Shown here piece by piece: positions 8,125 to 16,503 of a stretch of 64,000 nucleotides of DNA. This DNA comes from Marinobacter halodurans (GTDB lineage: Bacteria > Pseudomonadota > Gammaproteobacteria > Pseudomonadales > Oleiphilaceae). A model generated the notes under the pieces. It was not told the DNA's origin, ran no database searches, and was given only the letters and a program-made list of their open reading frames with translations. The DNA lies in assembly GCF_004327985.1 (NCBI RefSeq), contig NZ_SJDL01000028.1, forward strand, positions 1 to 64,000. Direction: 5' to 3'. Numbering within the stretch: the stretch's first letter is position 1; the number at the start of each line of letters is the position of its first letter. The position numbers and the translations under genes were made by a program.

Positions 8125-8757
8125 CTATCGGATAAACGGATTCAGCAACCGGGTGAAGGTGCCGGTCAGCTTGAGCGGGGCGCTGAGCACGGACAGGGTG
8201 ATGCAGTCGTCCCCTTCCAGTGCGATCGGGCGATGCTCGTCGTGCTCGTCCAGCACCACGAAGTCCCACTGGTTGAATACTCCCTTGTGGTCCGTGAAAG
8301 CGCCCTGCAGGACGATGGTGGTTTCCAGCCCGCGATGGGTGTGGGCGGGGGCCTTGCCTCCGGCCGCCAGCTTTTGCAGCACCACTTTTTCCGGCTGCCC
8401 GGGGAACAGGTGACTGATGTCCAGTACGCTGACGTCAGCCAGCTGGCGCTTCCAGGGCAGGGCGTTCAGGTCCTCGCCGAGCAGGCGATGCAATGGGTCG
8501 CCTGCCCGGTGTTTGGGCTCGGGCTCGGCAGGTTCGCTGTCGATCCGCGACAGCAGGCGGTCGAACGCATCATCCGCCACTCCGGCACCCGGCTGGTCCT
8601 CCAGCATTATGGCGCCCAGACTGTCCAGCGTATCGACACGGCTGCGGCAGTGCGGGCACTGGTCCAGATGCAGGCGAATGCACAGCGCGTGGGGATCGCT
8701 CAGGTTCCCGGCGCTGAATTCCATCAGGCTGTGACTGTCAGGATGGTGCTGGGTCAT
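8125..8757 (-). CDS. ChrR-family anti-sigma factor with cupin domain
   Basis: A 210-residue protein with two parts. The N-terminal anti-sigma (ASD) part carries the zinc-binding pattern HLDQCPHC (about residues 29-36). The C-terminal cupin domain (about 100-205) carries metal-ligand histidines and glutamate in PAHTHRGLETTIVLQG and DEHDEH. This is the ChrR architecture: the N-terminal zinc domain holds the partner sigma factor, and the cupin senses singlet oxygen or related stress. Its ATG overlaps the TGA of the sigma gene by 4 bp, so the pair is translationally coupled. Confidence 0.88.
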   Translation of the reverse strand: MTQHHPDSHSLMEFSAGNLSDPHALCIRLHLDQCPHCRSRVDTLDSLGAIMLEDQPGAGVADDAFDRLLSRIDSEPAEPEPKHRAGDPLHRLLGEDLNALPWKRQLADVSVLDISHLFPGQPEKVVLQKLAAGGKAPAHTHRGLETTIVLQGAFTDHKGVFNQWDFVVLDEHDEHRPIALEGDDCITLSVLSAPLKLTGTFTRLLNPFIR

Positions 8758-9401
8758 GCGTTCTGGTCCTGCAGGATAACTTTGAGCTTGTTGAGCGCCA
8801 GCCGGACGCGGCTCTTGACCGTGCCCAGAGGAATGTTCAGTTCGTCTGCAACGACCTGGTGGGACTTGTTTTCCATGTACACCTTGGCGATGACGGTGAT
8901 CTGTTCTTCGGGCAGGTGTTTCAGGGAGTCCCGGATGCGTCTTTCCGACATCAGGCGGTGCAATGAGGTGACCGGTTCGTTCTCGTCGTCACCCGGGATC
9001 TGCCACAGATCCTCCGTTTCCACCGTCATCTCGGCTCGGGAACGCTGCATCTTGCGCAGCATGTCGATGCGTTGATTACGGGCGATGGTGAAAATCCAGG
9101 TGGAGGCGGCGGCCTTGCGCCAGTCGTAAAGGCAGGAACGGCGCCAGATGGACACGAACACTTCCTGGACCAGTTCTTCGGCCTGACTGGCCAGACCGTT
9201 GGCCAGCGCGTAATACTTGATCTGTGGCGCGAAATGCTCGAACAGGGAACGATACGCCTCCCGGTCCTGGTGCTTGCCGACTTTTTCCAGCAGTTGGCTC
9301 CAGGGATCCTTGCGGCCCTCAGCCCTGTTGGAACCGGCACTCGGCGTGGACACGTTGCGATCCCCTGTGGTGGCTGTTATTGCACGGGTTGATGTCATCA
9401 T
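8754..9401 (-). CDS. ECF RNA polymerase sigma factor, RpoE/ChrR-paired type
   Basis: A 215-residue group 4 sigma-70 factor. Region 2 is seen around FAPQIKYYALANGL to ELVQEVFVSIWRRS and STWIFTIARNQRIDMLRK. Region 4 has LPEEQITVIAKVYMENKSHQ then ADELNIPLGTVKSRVRLALNKL. With the downstream ChrR protein it forms a redox or singlet-oxygen response pair (ECF11-like). The start is uncertain: two adjacent ATGs at 9399-9401 and 9396-9398 fit domain limits. A longer in-frame extension to 9779 would overlap the divergent AraC gene and has low-complexity sequence, so I reject it. Confidence 0.85.
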   Translation of the reverse strand: MMTSTRAITATTGDRNVSTPSAGSNRAEGRKDPWSQLLEKVGKHQDREAYRSLFEHFAPQIKYYALANGLASQAEELVQEVFVSIWRRSCLYDWRKAAASTWIFTIARNQRIDMLRKMQRSRAEMTVETEDLWQIPGDDENEPVTSLHRLMSERRIRDSLKHLPEEQITVIAKVYMENKSHQVVADELNIPLGTVKSRVRLALNKLKVILQDQNA

Positions 9402-9435
9402 TCTAGGTGCTCGCCATGGGTTTGTCAGTCCAGCG

Positions 9436-9465
9436 GATGTACGAGCCCGCGGTTCAGCCGGATCA
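9436..9465 (-). promoter_or_regulatory. Possible ECF11-type autoregulated promoter
   Basis: On the minus strand TGATCC (9460-9465) is followed after exactly 18 bp by TACATC (9436-9441), about 35 bp upstream of the sigma gene. TGATCC is the -35 element known for the RpoE/ChrR sigma group. The -10 element only partly fits the expected TAAG-type box. Autoregulation is an inference. Confidence 0.3.
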
Positions 9466-9580
9466 CGCGGCGGGAAAAACTGGCACATGGCCCTCCTGTC
9501 GGGGAGGTCCCGTCGACGGAGTGATTGTGGGCACCGGAACGGCACATTAACCTGCCAGTCATGTTGTCTCGTGAGCATCG

Positions 9581-10639
9581 ATGCCGATGAGTGATTCCCT
9601 GGACCTGCACTGTCCTGCGATCCGCGCCCACTACGTGGAGATTCTGGGTCAGCTCCTGGAAGAGGAGGGCGGCAGGCGGGACGCCGTGTTCGCTGCCGTC
9701 GGCCTGGCGGCCGATCGTCTGCTCCACCCCGACACCCTGCTGACGGTGGCCGAGTTCGTTGCGGTCTGCCGCGAGGCATTGAAGCAGAGCAGGGATCCGG
9801 CCCTGGGCCTGGCCTTTGGCCAGCGGCTGAAGTTCACCACCCATGGCTCCCTGTCGCAGGCGGCGATCAGTTGCGCCACCATCGAGGAAGCCCTGCGAAC
9901 CCTGGCCAAGTACTTCTCCATCCGTTTCGCCTATATCGACCTGACCTTTTTCGTGGAGGGCGGTGACGCGGTGATCCAGTTGGACATGCGACACGACTTC
10001 GACGACCTCTACAGGTTCAACGTCGAGGCGGTGCTGGCGGCCCTGATGGATGTCAATCAACTGCTGTTCGGCAAGCGGCTGATGCTGGACGGGTCCTGCC
10101 GGTTGGCCTACCCGGCCCCGGAACCCAGTCACCGGGCCCGGTATGCGGCGTTGTTCGGGGAGTCGGCCCATTTTGGCCAGCCGGCCAACCAGCTGCGGTT
10201 CCGGGCTGACCTGCTGGCATTGCCCATGGCGCTGCATAACCCGGTGGCACGGCGGCTGGCGGAAGCGGAGTGCGAGGTGGAGCTGGCCCGGCTGGCCCGA
10301 CACCAGGGGGTGGCCGGACGGGTCCGCAGCGTGTTGGAGAGCGTGACCCGGGACCCGTTGCCGGGACTGGATGCCGTCGCCGATCAACTGCACGTCTCAC
10401 CCCGCACATTGCGGCGCCAGCTCAAACGGGAAGGCACGGGCTTCCAGGCGTTGCTGGACGAGGTGAGGGCCATGCGGGCGCGCTGGTTGCTGACGCGCAC
10501 CTCCCAGTCGGTGGAGGTGATTGCCTGGCAGTTGGGGTATAGCGACCCGTCCAACTTCGGACGGGCCTTCCGCAAGTGGGAGCGCTGTTCGCCGTCGGCG
10601 TACCGCGCTGAACATCGTGGGCAGGGCGCCTCCGCCTGA
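9581..10639 (+). CDS. AraC-family transcriptional regulator (Arabinose_bd type)
   Basis: A 352-residue regulator. Residues about 25-210 match the arabinose-binding-like effector domain found in the OruR/ArgR-like group. The C-terminal pair of helix-turn-helix motifs is clear: PLPGLDAVADQLHVSPRTLRR and SVEVIAWQLGYSDPSNFGRAF, followed by KWERCSPSAYR. It could start at 9581 or 9587, as the RBS is weak. It is divergent from the sigma gene and convergent with speA, so the target is not evident from neighbours. Confidence 0.85.
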   Translation: MPMSDSLDLHCPAIRAHYVEILGQLLEEEGGRRDAVFAAVGLAADRLLHPDTLLTVAEFVAVCREALKQSRDPALGLAFGQRLKFTTHGSLSQAAISCATIEEALRTLAKYFSIRFAYIDLTFFVEGGDAVIQLDMRHDFDDLYRFNVEAVLAALMDVNQLLFGKRLMLDGSCRLAYPAPEPSHRARYAALFGESAHFGQPANQLRFRADLLALPMALHNPVARRLAEAECEVELARLARHQGVAGRVRSVLESVTRDPLPGLDAVADQLHVSPRTLRRQLKREGTGFQALLDEVRAMRARWLLTRTSQSVEVIAWQLGYSDPSNFGRAFRKWERCSPSAYRAEHRGQGASA

Positions 10640-10650
10640 GGCCGAGGGGA

Positions 10651-12552
10651 TCAGTCCTCCAGGTAGGTATAGCCTTCCAGCCCCTGCTCCAGCTCGGCCA
10701 GCAGGGCGTCGCTCTCTGCGGCCGGCAGCTTGGCGGCTTCGAACTTGCGCCGATAGGCCTGCCGCAGCACGTCCGGATCGAAGTTCACGTAGCGCAGGAT
10801 CTTGGATACCGTATCGCCTTCGACCAGGTGCCGGATCCGGTAGCTGCCGTCGTCGTCACGGCTGACGTCGACGGAGTTGGTGTCGCCGAACAGGTTATGC
10901 ATGTCGCCCAGGATTTCCTGGTAGGCGCCCGTCATGAAGAAGCCCATCAGCATGGGCTCGCCGGGTTTGGTTTCCGGCAGGGGCAGGGTGGTTTCCACGC
11001 CCTGGCCGTCCACGTAGCGGTCGATCCGGCCGTCCGAATCGCAGGTGATGTCCTGCACCACCGCACGGCGGTTGAGGGGCTGGTCCAGGCCGCTGATGGG
11101 CAGGACCGGGAAAATCTGGTCGATGCCCCACACGTCCGGCAGCGACTGGAACAGCGAGAAGTTGATGAACAGTTTTTCGGCCAGCTTCTCGTTGAGCTCG
11201 TCGATGATCTCCCGATGGGCCCGGTTGCCGGCATCGAGCCGGGCACGCAGGGCACGACAGCAGGCGGTATAGAGCTGTTCCGCCTCGGCCCGGTGGGACA
11301 GGGACAGCAGGCCGTGCGCGAACAGGGCATGCACGTCGCTGATGGCGTGCATCACGTCGTGATAGATCTCGACCCGCGAGCGGTCCGGGTCCCGGGCCTG
11401 CAGGCTGCCGTAGTCGCGCCACAGGTCGTGCAGCGGCCCCGGCGCATCGCCGGCGGGTTCCCGGGGCGACGGATTAGGGGGCGCCTCCTCATCGATCACG
11501 TTGGTGATCAGGACCGCATGATGGGCGGTCATTGCCCGGCCGGATTCGCTGATCAGGTTGGGATGGGGGATGCCGACCCGGTCGCATTCCGCCTGCAGGG
11601 TGTGGATCACGTTGTAGGCGTATTCGCCCATGCTGTAGTTGATGGAGCAACTGCTGCGTGAGCGGGTGCCTTCATAGTCCACGCCCAGGCCACCGCCGAT
11701 GTCGACGGTTTCTATGGGCGCGCCGAGTTCGCGCAACTCGCTGTAGAAACGGGCGCATTCCTTCAGGCCGGTCTGGATGTCGCGGATGTTGGCGATCTGC
11801 GAGCCCAGGTGGAAATGCAGCAACTGGAGGGAGTCCAGCGCGTTGGCGGCCTTCAGGCGTTCGACGGTTTCCAGCACCTGGCTGGCGGACAGGCCGAACT
11901 TGGATTTCTCGCCGCCGGTGTTCTGCCAGTTGCCCTTGCCGATGGTCGCCAGCCGGGCGCGTACGCCGATCAGGGGCTTCACCGAGAGTGCCCTTGCTTC
12001 TTCCAGGATCTCCGGCAGCTCCGACTGCTTCTCCACCACGATGAACACCTTGTGCCCCAGCTTCTGGCCGATCAGCGCCAGGCGGATGTACTCGCGGTCC
12101 TTGTAGCCGTTGCAGACGATCACCGAACCCGGTTTGCGGGACAGGGCGAGAACCGCCATCAGTTCCGGCTTGCTGCCGGCTTCCAGCCCGATCTGGCCGT
12201 TGCTGGCTGCCGGTTCCGCCTGGGTGAGGGCCTCGACAACGTGGCGCTGCTGGTTCACCTTGATGGGATAGACGGCGGTGTAGCCGCCCTGGTAGCCCTT
12301 GTCCCGGGCGGTCCGGTTAAAGGCGTCGCAGAGACTGTTGACGCGATCGTGGAGGATGTCGCCAAAGCGCACGAGGACCGGCAGCTGGATTTGTTGGTCC
12401 AACAGTTCGCGGGTCAGTTGCGGCAGGTTGATGGCCGCCCCGCTGAGGCCCCGGTCCGGACGGATCAGCACGTCACCGGCCGGATCGATGTCGATGTAAC
12501 CCTCGCCCCAGTGGGCAATGTTGTAGACCTCGTGCGCGTTGCTATCTGTCAT
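10651..12552 (-). CDS. speA: Biosynthetic arginine decarboxylase
   Basis: A 633-residue PLP-dependent group IV decarboxylase that turns arginine into agmatine, the first step of the arginine route to putrescine and spermidine. The PLP lysine is in AVYPIKVNQQRHVVEAL. Other family motifs are FHLGSQI, DIGGGLGVDYEG and ESGRAMTAHHAVL. Length is close to E. coli SpeA (658). The start is set at the ATG 12552 (Met-Thr-Asp-Ser), which matches the family N-terminus; upstream codons give no homology. It is divergent from speE, 171 bp away. No agmatinase gene lies in this window. Confidence 0.95.
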   Translation of the reverse strand: MTDSNAHEVYNIAHWGEGYIDIDPAGDVLIRPDRGLSGAAINLPQLTRELLDQQIQLPVLVRFGDILHDRVNSLCDAFNRTARDKGYQGGYTAVYPIKVNQQRHVVEALTQAEPAASNGQIGLEAGSKPELMAVLALSRKPGSVIVCNGYKDREYIRLALIGQKLGHKVFIVVEKQSELPEILEEARALSVKPLIGVRARLATIGKGNWQNTGGEKSKFGLSASQVLETVERLKAANALDSLQLLHFHLGSQIANIRDIQTGLKECARFYSELRELGAPIETVDIGGGLGVDYEGTRSRSSCSINYSMGEYAYNVIHTLQAECDRVGIPHPNLISESGRAMTAHHAVLITNVIDEEAPPNPSPREPAGDAPGPLHDLWRDYGSLQARDPDRSRVEIYHDVMHAISDVHALFAHGLLSLSHRAEAEQLYTACCRALRARLDAGNRAHREIIDELNEKLAEKLFINFSLFQSLPDVWGIDQIFPVLPISGLDQPLNRRAVVQDITCDSDGRIDRYVDGQGVETTLPLPETKPGEPMLMGFFMTGAYQEILGDMHNLFGDTNSVDVSRDDDGSYRIRHLVEGDTVSKILRYVNFDPDVLRQAYRRKFEAAKLPAAESDALLAELEQGLEGYTYLED

Positions 12553-12723
12553 GGTGGAACCCGTCCTTTCCTTTGAGGCGCCATTGTAAAGAAAGCAGGC
12601 GCTTAGCGGGAAGCGCAAGGGGATGTCGACTTCGGCAAATACCTGTATTTTTGTGCTTTGGCGCAGGACAATGAGTCTCTACAATCGCGGCTTTTCGACC
12701 CACAGGGCAGGAGGTACACAACA

Positions 12724-13584
12724 ATGTCAGCACTGAACGATGGCTGGTTCACCGAGGTATTCCAGGACCAGGGCACGGCCTTCTCGTTACAGGTCAAGCG
12801 TAAGCTGCACGAGGAGCAGACGCCCTACCAGAAACTGGAAATCTACGAAACCGGGACCTTCGGTAACCTGATGGTGCTGGATGGTTGCGTGATGCTGACC
12901 AGCCGTGACAACTTCCTTTACCACGAGATGATGACGCACCCGGCCCTGTTCACGCACCGGGCGCCGCGTAAGGTCGTGGTGGTCGGCGGCGGTGACTGCG
13001 GCACCCTGCGCGAGGTGCTCAAGCACCCGGATGTGGAAGAGGCCTGGCAGGTGGAAATCGACGAGCGGGTGACCCGCATGTCCGAGAAGTACTTCCCGGA
13101 GCTGTGTGAGTCCAACGAGGACCCGCGGGCCAACTTCTTCTTCGGTGACGGTATCCAGTGGATCCGCGACGCCGATCCGGACAGCATCGACCTGATCATC
13201 ATCGACAGTACCGATCCGGTGGGGCCCGCCGAAGGCCTGTTTGCCCTGGATTTCTATCGGGACTGCATGCTGGCGCTGCGTGAAGGCGGCATCATCGTGC
13301 AGCAGAGTGAGTCGCCGCTGCTGCATGCCGAGACCATCATCAAGGATATCCATACCGACATGCACAAGGCCGGCCTGGATCATGTGGTGACGCTGCCGTT
13401 CCCACAGCCGGTCTATCCCACCGGCTGGTGGAGCTGCACCATGGCCAGCAAGGAAAACCCGCTGCACTACTTCCGCGAGGAGGATGCCGCCGAGCGGCCT
13501 TTCGTGACGCGCTACTACAACGAGGACATCCACAAGGGCGCCCTGGCCCAACCGCAGTTCATGCGGGATATCTTCGAGGACTGA
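12724..13584 (+). CDS. speE: Polyamine aminopropyltransferase (spermidine synthase)
   Basis: A 286-residue spermidine synthase that transfers the aminopropyl group of decarboxylated SAM to putrescine. The SAM-binding motif VVVGGGDCGTLREVLKH and the catalytic Asp region IIIDSTDPVGPAEGLF are present. The ATG at 12724 has an ideal RBS (caggagg, 8 bases upstream); an in-frame start at 12658 lacks one. It is divergent from speA, which supplies the pathway upstream. Confidence 0.95.
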   Translation: MSALNDGWFTEVFQDQGTAFSLQVKRKLHEEQTPYQKLEIYETGTFGNLMVLDGCVMLTSRDNFLYHEMMTHPALFTHRAPRKVVVVGGGDCGTLREVLKHPDVEEAWQVEIDERVTRMSEKYFPELCESNEDPRANFFFGDGIQWIRDADPDSIDLIIIDSTDPVGPAEGLFALDFYRDCMLALREGGIIVQQSESPLLHAETIIKDIHTDMHKAGLDHVVTLPFPQPVYPTGWWSCTMASKENPLHYFREEDAAERPFVTRYYNEDIHKGALAQPQFMRDIFED

Positions 13585-13814
13585 AGGTCCGATGCGCCGG
13601 CTCGCCCGGGCCGGCGCTGATTCCGTTGCGCTATAAGCATTCCGGTACAGACGCCCAATCGGTCTTTCCCGCGTTAGCCGATCTCCTACGCTTATCTGTG
13701 AAGTCCATCCAATTTTTGCATCCCTGGACGTCTTGGCCGGAGGAGCCCAGCTGCTCCGCGAGCAGGGCATGTCGGTCGTCGGCACAGGGATAGCGATCAT
13801 GTCAGGGGGCGATC
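13585..13814. other. Intergenic stretch with no recognised gene
   Basis: About 230 bp between speE and the DUF6316 gene. It begins with a GC-rich inverted repeat (GCCGGC...GCCGGC around 13596-13616) that could weakly terminate speE. I see no convincing gene; short frames here lack an RBS. Confidence 0.4.
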
Positions 13815-14015
13815 ATGGTGGTTAGAAACGGAGAGGCCGAAAAGAACTGGTTTCGCAGTGAGCGTTTCAGCTACGTCAACGGGGCGTGGTATTTCGAAAC
13901 CCGGGAGGGAGTGATCAAGGGGCCTTTCGAGAATGCGCTCGAGGCCGAACTCGAACTCAATTTCTACCTGCAGCAGACGCTCAGCCAGCCGGTCCGGACC
14001 GGCACGGATTACTAG
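13815..14015 (+). CDS. DUF6316 family small protein
   Basis: A 66-residue protein preceded by a strong RBS (aggggg). The core FRSERFSYVNGAWYFETREG followed by GPFENALEAELELNFYL is a compact conserved unit I associate with DUF6316, known mainly from Marinobacter-type genomes. The function is unknown. It is convergent with amtB. Confidence 0.65.
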   Translation: MVVRNGEAEKNWFRSERFSYVNGAWYFETREGVIKGPFENALEAELELNFYLQQTLSQPVRTGTDY

Positions 14016-14060
14016 TGACCGCTAACACAAGGTCACTCGTTGGGTTCGCTATGCGGCAGT

Positions 14061-14090
14061 AAAAAAGGCGCCCGTTGGGAGGGCGCCTTT
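14061..14090 (-). terminator. Bidirectional terminator after amtB
   Basis: GGCGCCC (14067-14073) pairs with GGGCGCC (14081-14087). Six A residues on the left give a U-run for the minus-strand glnK-amtB transcript. A weaker TTTCTGTTT on the right may serve the plus-strand DUF6316 gene. Confidence 0.85.
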
Positions 14091-14112
14091 CTGTTTCCGG
14101 TCGAAGCGGCGT

Positions 14113-15381
14113 TTACTTGGTGCTGACGAACTCCGGATAGGCTTCCATACCGCATTCGGACAAATCCACGCCCTCGTACTCTTCTTCCTCGGAAACCCGC
14201 AGGCCCATGACCGCCTTGAGGATACCCCAGACAATCAGGCTCACCACGAAGACCCAGATGAAGATGGTCAGGGCGCCGATAATCTGGCCGCTCAGGCTGA
14301 CGTCGCCGTTGGTAGCCGGCACCAGCAGCAGACCCAGCAGGCCGCAGACGCCGTGGACGGAGATGGCGCCGACCGGATCGTCGATGCGCAGCTTGTCCAG
14401 GGTGACGATGCTGAAGACCACCAGCACACCGCCCAGGGCGCCGAACAGGGTCGCGAGCAGCGCGCTCGGCGTGGACGGCTCGGCGGTGATAACCACCAGA
14501 CCCGCCAGGGCACCGTTCAGCAGCATGGTCAGGTCGGCCTTGCCGAACATCAGGCGGGCCGTGATCAGGGCAGCGATTGCACCACCGGCCGCTGCCGCGT
14601 TGGTGTTCAGGAAGACCATGGCCACCGAGTGGGCGCTGGCGATGTCGCCCAGTTTCAGGACCGAGCCGCCGTTGAAGCCGAACCAGCCCATCCACAGGAT
14701 GAAGGTGCCCAGCGTGGCCAACGGCAGGTTGGCACCCGGGAAGGCGCGGATTTCGCCGTTCGGGCCGTACTTGCCCTTACGGGCGCCCAGCAGCAGGACG
14801 CCGGCCAGGGCCGCGGCCGCACCGGCCATGTGAACGATGCCGGAACCGGCGAAGTCGCTGAAGCCCAGGTCACCCAGGGAGTACAGGCCGAAGACGGACG
14901 CGCCGCCCCAGGTCCAGGAGCCTTCCATCGGGTAGATGAAGCCGGTCATGACGACCGCGAAGATCAGGAACGCCCAGAGCTTCATCCGCTCGGCCACGGC
15001 ACCGGAAACGATGGACATGGCGGTGGCGACAAAGACCACCTGGAAGAAGAAGTCGGAAGCGCTGGAGTAGAGGGCGCTGCCGTCAAAACCGCCATCGCGG
15101 TTCGCGAAGTCGTTCAGGATACTGGGAACGTCGATGGTGCCCATGCCGGACAGGAAGGCGCTGCCATCGTACATGAGGGCGTAGCCGCAAACCATGTACA
15201 TGGTGCAGGCCACTGCGTAGAGGGCGACGTTCTTGGTCAGGATTTCAGTGGTGTTCTTGGCACGGACCAGTCCGGCTTCCAGCATGGCAAAGCCGGCTGC
15301 CATCCACATGACGAATGCGCCCATGACAAGAAAATAAAACGTATCTATAGCGTACTGGAGTTCGAAAACGTTGTTTTCCAT
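14113..15381 (-). CDS. amtB: Ammonium transporter
   Basis: A 422-residue inner-membrane Amt/Rh channel with 11 predicted helices. The N-terminus MENNVFELQYAIDTFYFLVM has no cleavable leader, unlike E. coli AmtB. Typical motifs include MAAGFAMLEAGLVRAKNT, GSGIVHMAGA (pore His), and GFNGGSVL. The start at 15381 is supported by ggaggg in the leader. It lies downstream of glnK on the same strand (76 bp gap), and GlnK should gate it under nitrogen sufficiency. Confidence 0.93.
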   Translation of the reverse strand: MENNVFELQYAIDTFYFLVMGAFVMWMAAGFAMLEAGLVRAKNTTEILTKNVALYAVACTMYMVCGYALMYDGSAFLSGMGTIDVPSILNDFANRDGGFDGSALYSSASDFFFQVVFVATAMSIVSGAVAERMKLWAFLIFAVVMTGFIYPMEGSWTWGGASVFGLYSLGDLGFSDFAGSGIVHMAGAAAALAGVLLLGARKGKYGPNGEIRAFPGANLPLATLGTFILWMGWFGFNGGSVLKLGDIASAHSVAMVFLNTNAAAAGGAIAALITARLMFGKADLTMLLNGALAGLVVITAEPSTPSALLATLFGALGGVLVVFSIVTLDKLRIDDPVGAISVHGVCGLLGLLLVPATNGDVSLSGQIIGALTIFIWVFVVSLIVWGILKAVMGLRVSEEEEYEGVDLSECGMEAYPEFVSTK

Positions 15382-15457
15382 GTGAAGCCCTCCGCACAAG
15401 GCTCTTCAGGGATAAATGGGGTAATTGCGTTGGCGTTATTATCGGATTCGGTCCGTT

Positions 15458-15820
<363 letters not shown>

Positions 15821-15914
15821 TCAAACTTTTTCGTTTGGTGGAACGCCTGGAAAACACCCGGATCGTCGCGGATTTCCAGGTCCCTTTTGTTTGAGCTCGG
15901 GATGCTGCCACCTC

Positions 15915-15929
15915 GCACACAGTGTGTGC
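15915..15929. promoter_or_regulatory. 15-bp perfect palindrome in the glnK leader
   Basis: GCACACAGTGTGTGC is a perfect 7-1-7 palindrome. It lies about 20-35 bp downstream of the sigma-54 -12 element, so within the early glnK transcript or just after its start. It could be a repressor operator or a small RNA hairpin. Confidence 0.4.
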
Positions 15930-15949
15930 GGATTGCGTACGAGGCTTTA

Positions 15950-15965
15950 AGCATCGGGTGTGCCA
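15950..15965 (-). promoter_or_regulatory. Sigma-54 promoter of glnK-amtB
   Basis: The minus strand reads TGGCACACCCGATGCT. It has the -24 TGGCAC and -12 TGC elements with the exact GG-to-GC spacing of sigma-54 promoters. It is about 155 bp upstream of the glnK start. Confidence 0.85.
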
Positions 15966-16029
15966 ACGCAAAAATTACCCTTTAAAACAGTGGATTACTC
16001 AAGTCTGGCCCTGATTTGGGTCACGCGCC

Positions 16030-16046
16030 TGCCTTACAATGGTGCA
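16030..16046. promoter_or_regulatory. NtrC-like activator site 1
   Basis: TGCCTTACAATGGTGCA matches the NtrC consensus TGCACCAAAATGGTGCA at 12 or more of 17 positions, including the full right half. It lies about 65-80 bp upstream of the glnK sigma-54 promoter. Confidence 0.6.
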
Positions 16047-16072
16047 CGCTGTTCCGTAACGTACCGGTTCGG

Positions 16073-16089
16073 TGCGCCATTTCGGTGCG
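16073..16089. promoter_or_regulatory. NtrC-like activator site 2
   Basis: TGCGCCATTTCGGTGCG keeps both half-sites (TGCNCC and GGTGC) of an NtrC box. It is centred 43 bp from site 1, about four helical turns, which fits cooperative enhancer binding. Confidence 0.55.
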
Positions 16090-16164
16090 TGCCCGGCCGG
16101 ACTTGTATCACCTCGATTATGGTACACTTTTCCGACCATGCCTTGGGAGCCACAGAGGTTGATC

Positions 16165-16425
16165 TTGAAAACACCACAGGAATTGTTTGCACAGTTGCAG
16201 GGGCAGATGGGTCAGTTCGTTCCGGATATGGCCAAAGCGGCCCGGGAGGATTTCGAGCAGCATGCCCGCGCCACGGTGCTGTCCGTGCTCTCGCGACTGG
16301 ACCTGGTCACCCGTGAGGAGTTCGACGCCCAGCAGGCGGTACTCCTGCGCACCCGGGAAAAGGTCGAAGCGCTGGAGAAGCAGGTCGCCGAACTTGAGCA
16401 GCGACTGGGCAGCGATCAGGGCTGA
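16165..16425 (+). CDS. ubiK: Ubiquinone biosynthesis accessory factor UbiK
   Basis: An 86-residue protein of the YqiC/BMFP family. LSRLDLVTREEFDAQQAVLL and the C-terminal coiled coil (EKVEALEKQVAELEQRL) are typical. UbiK binds UbiJ and helps the soluble ubiquinone biosynthesis complex under aerobic growth. No ATG is well placed. TTG at 16165 has gagg 6 bases upstream; TTG 16159 and ATG 16138 are alternatives. It is divergent from glnK, so the NtrC sites lie just upstream of its start, and it precedes comM as in pseudomonads. Confidence 0.85.
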   Translation: MKTPQELFAQLQGQMGQFVPDMAKAAREDFEQHARATVLSVLSRLDLVTREEFDAQQAVLLRTREKVEALEKQVAELEQRLGSDQG

Positions 16426-16503
16426 GCCCCGCCGGTGGCGGCAGGATGCCGTCGCAGACCCGCTTCATCCAAAACCGTACAGTGAACACCATGGAAGGTT
16501 GCC

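Noticed and set aside
9402-9779. N-terminal extension of the ECF sigma gene.
   Set aside because: It overlaps the divergent AraC gene, is Arg/Pro-rich and matches no sigma domain.
12658-12723. Upstream start for speE.
   Set aside because: The ATG at 12724 has an ideal RBS and matches the family N-terminus.
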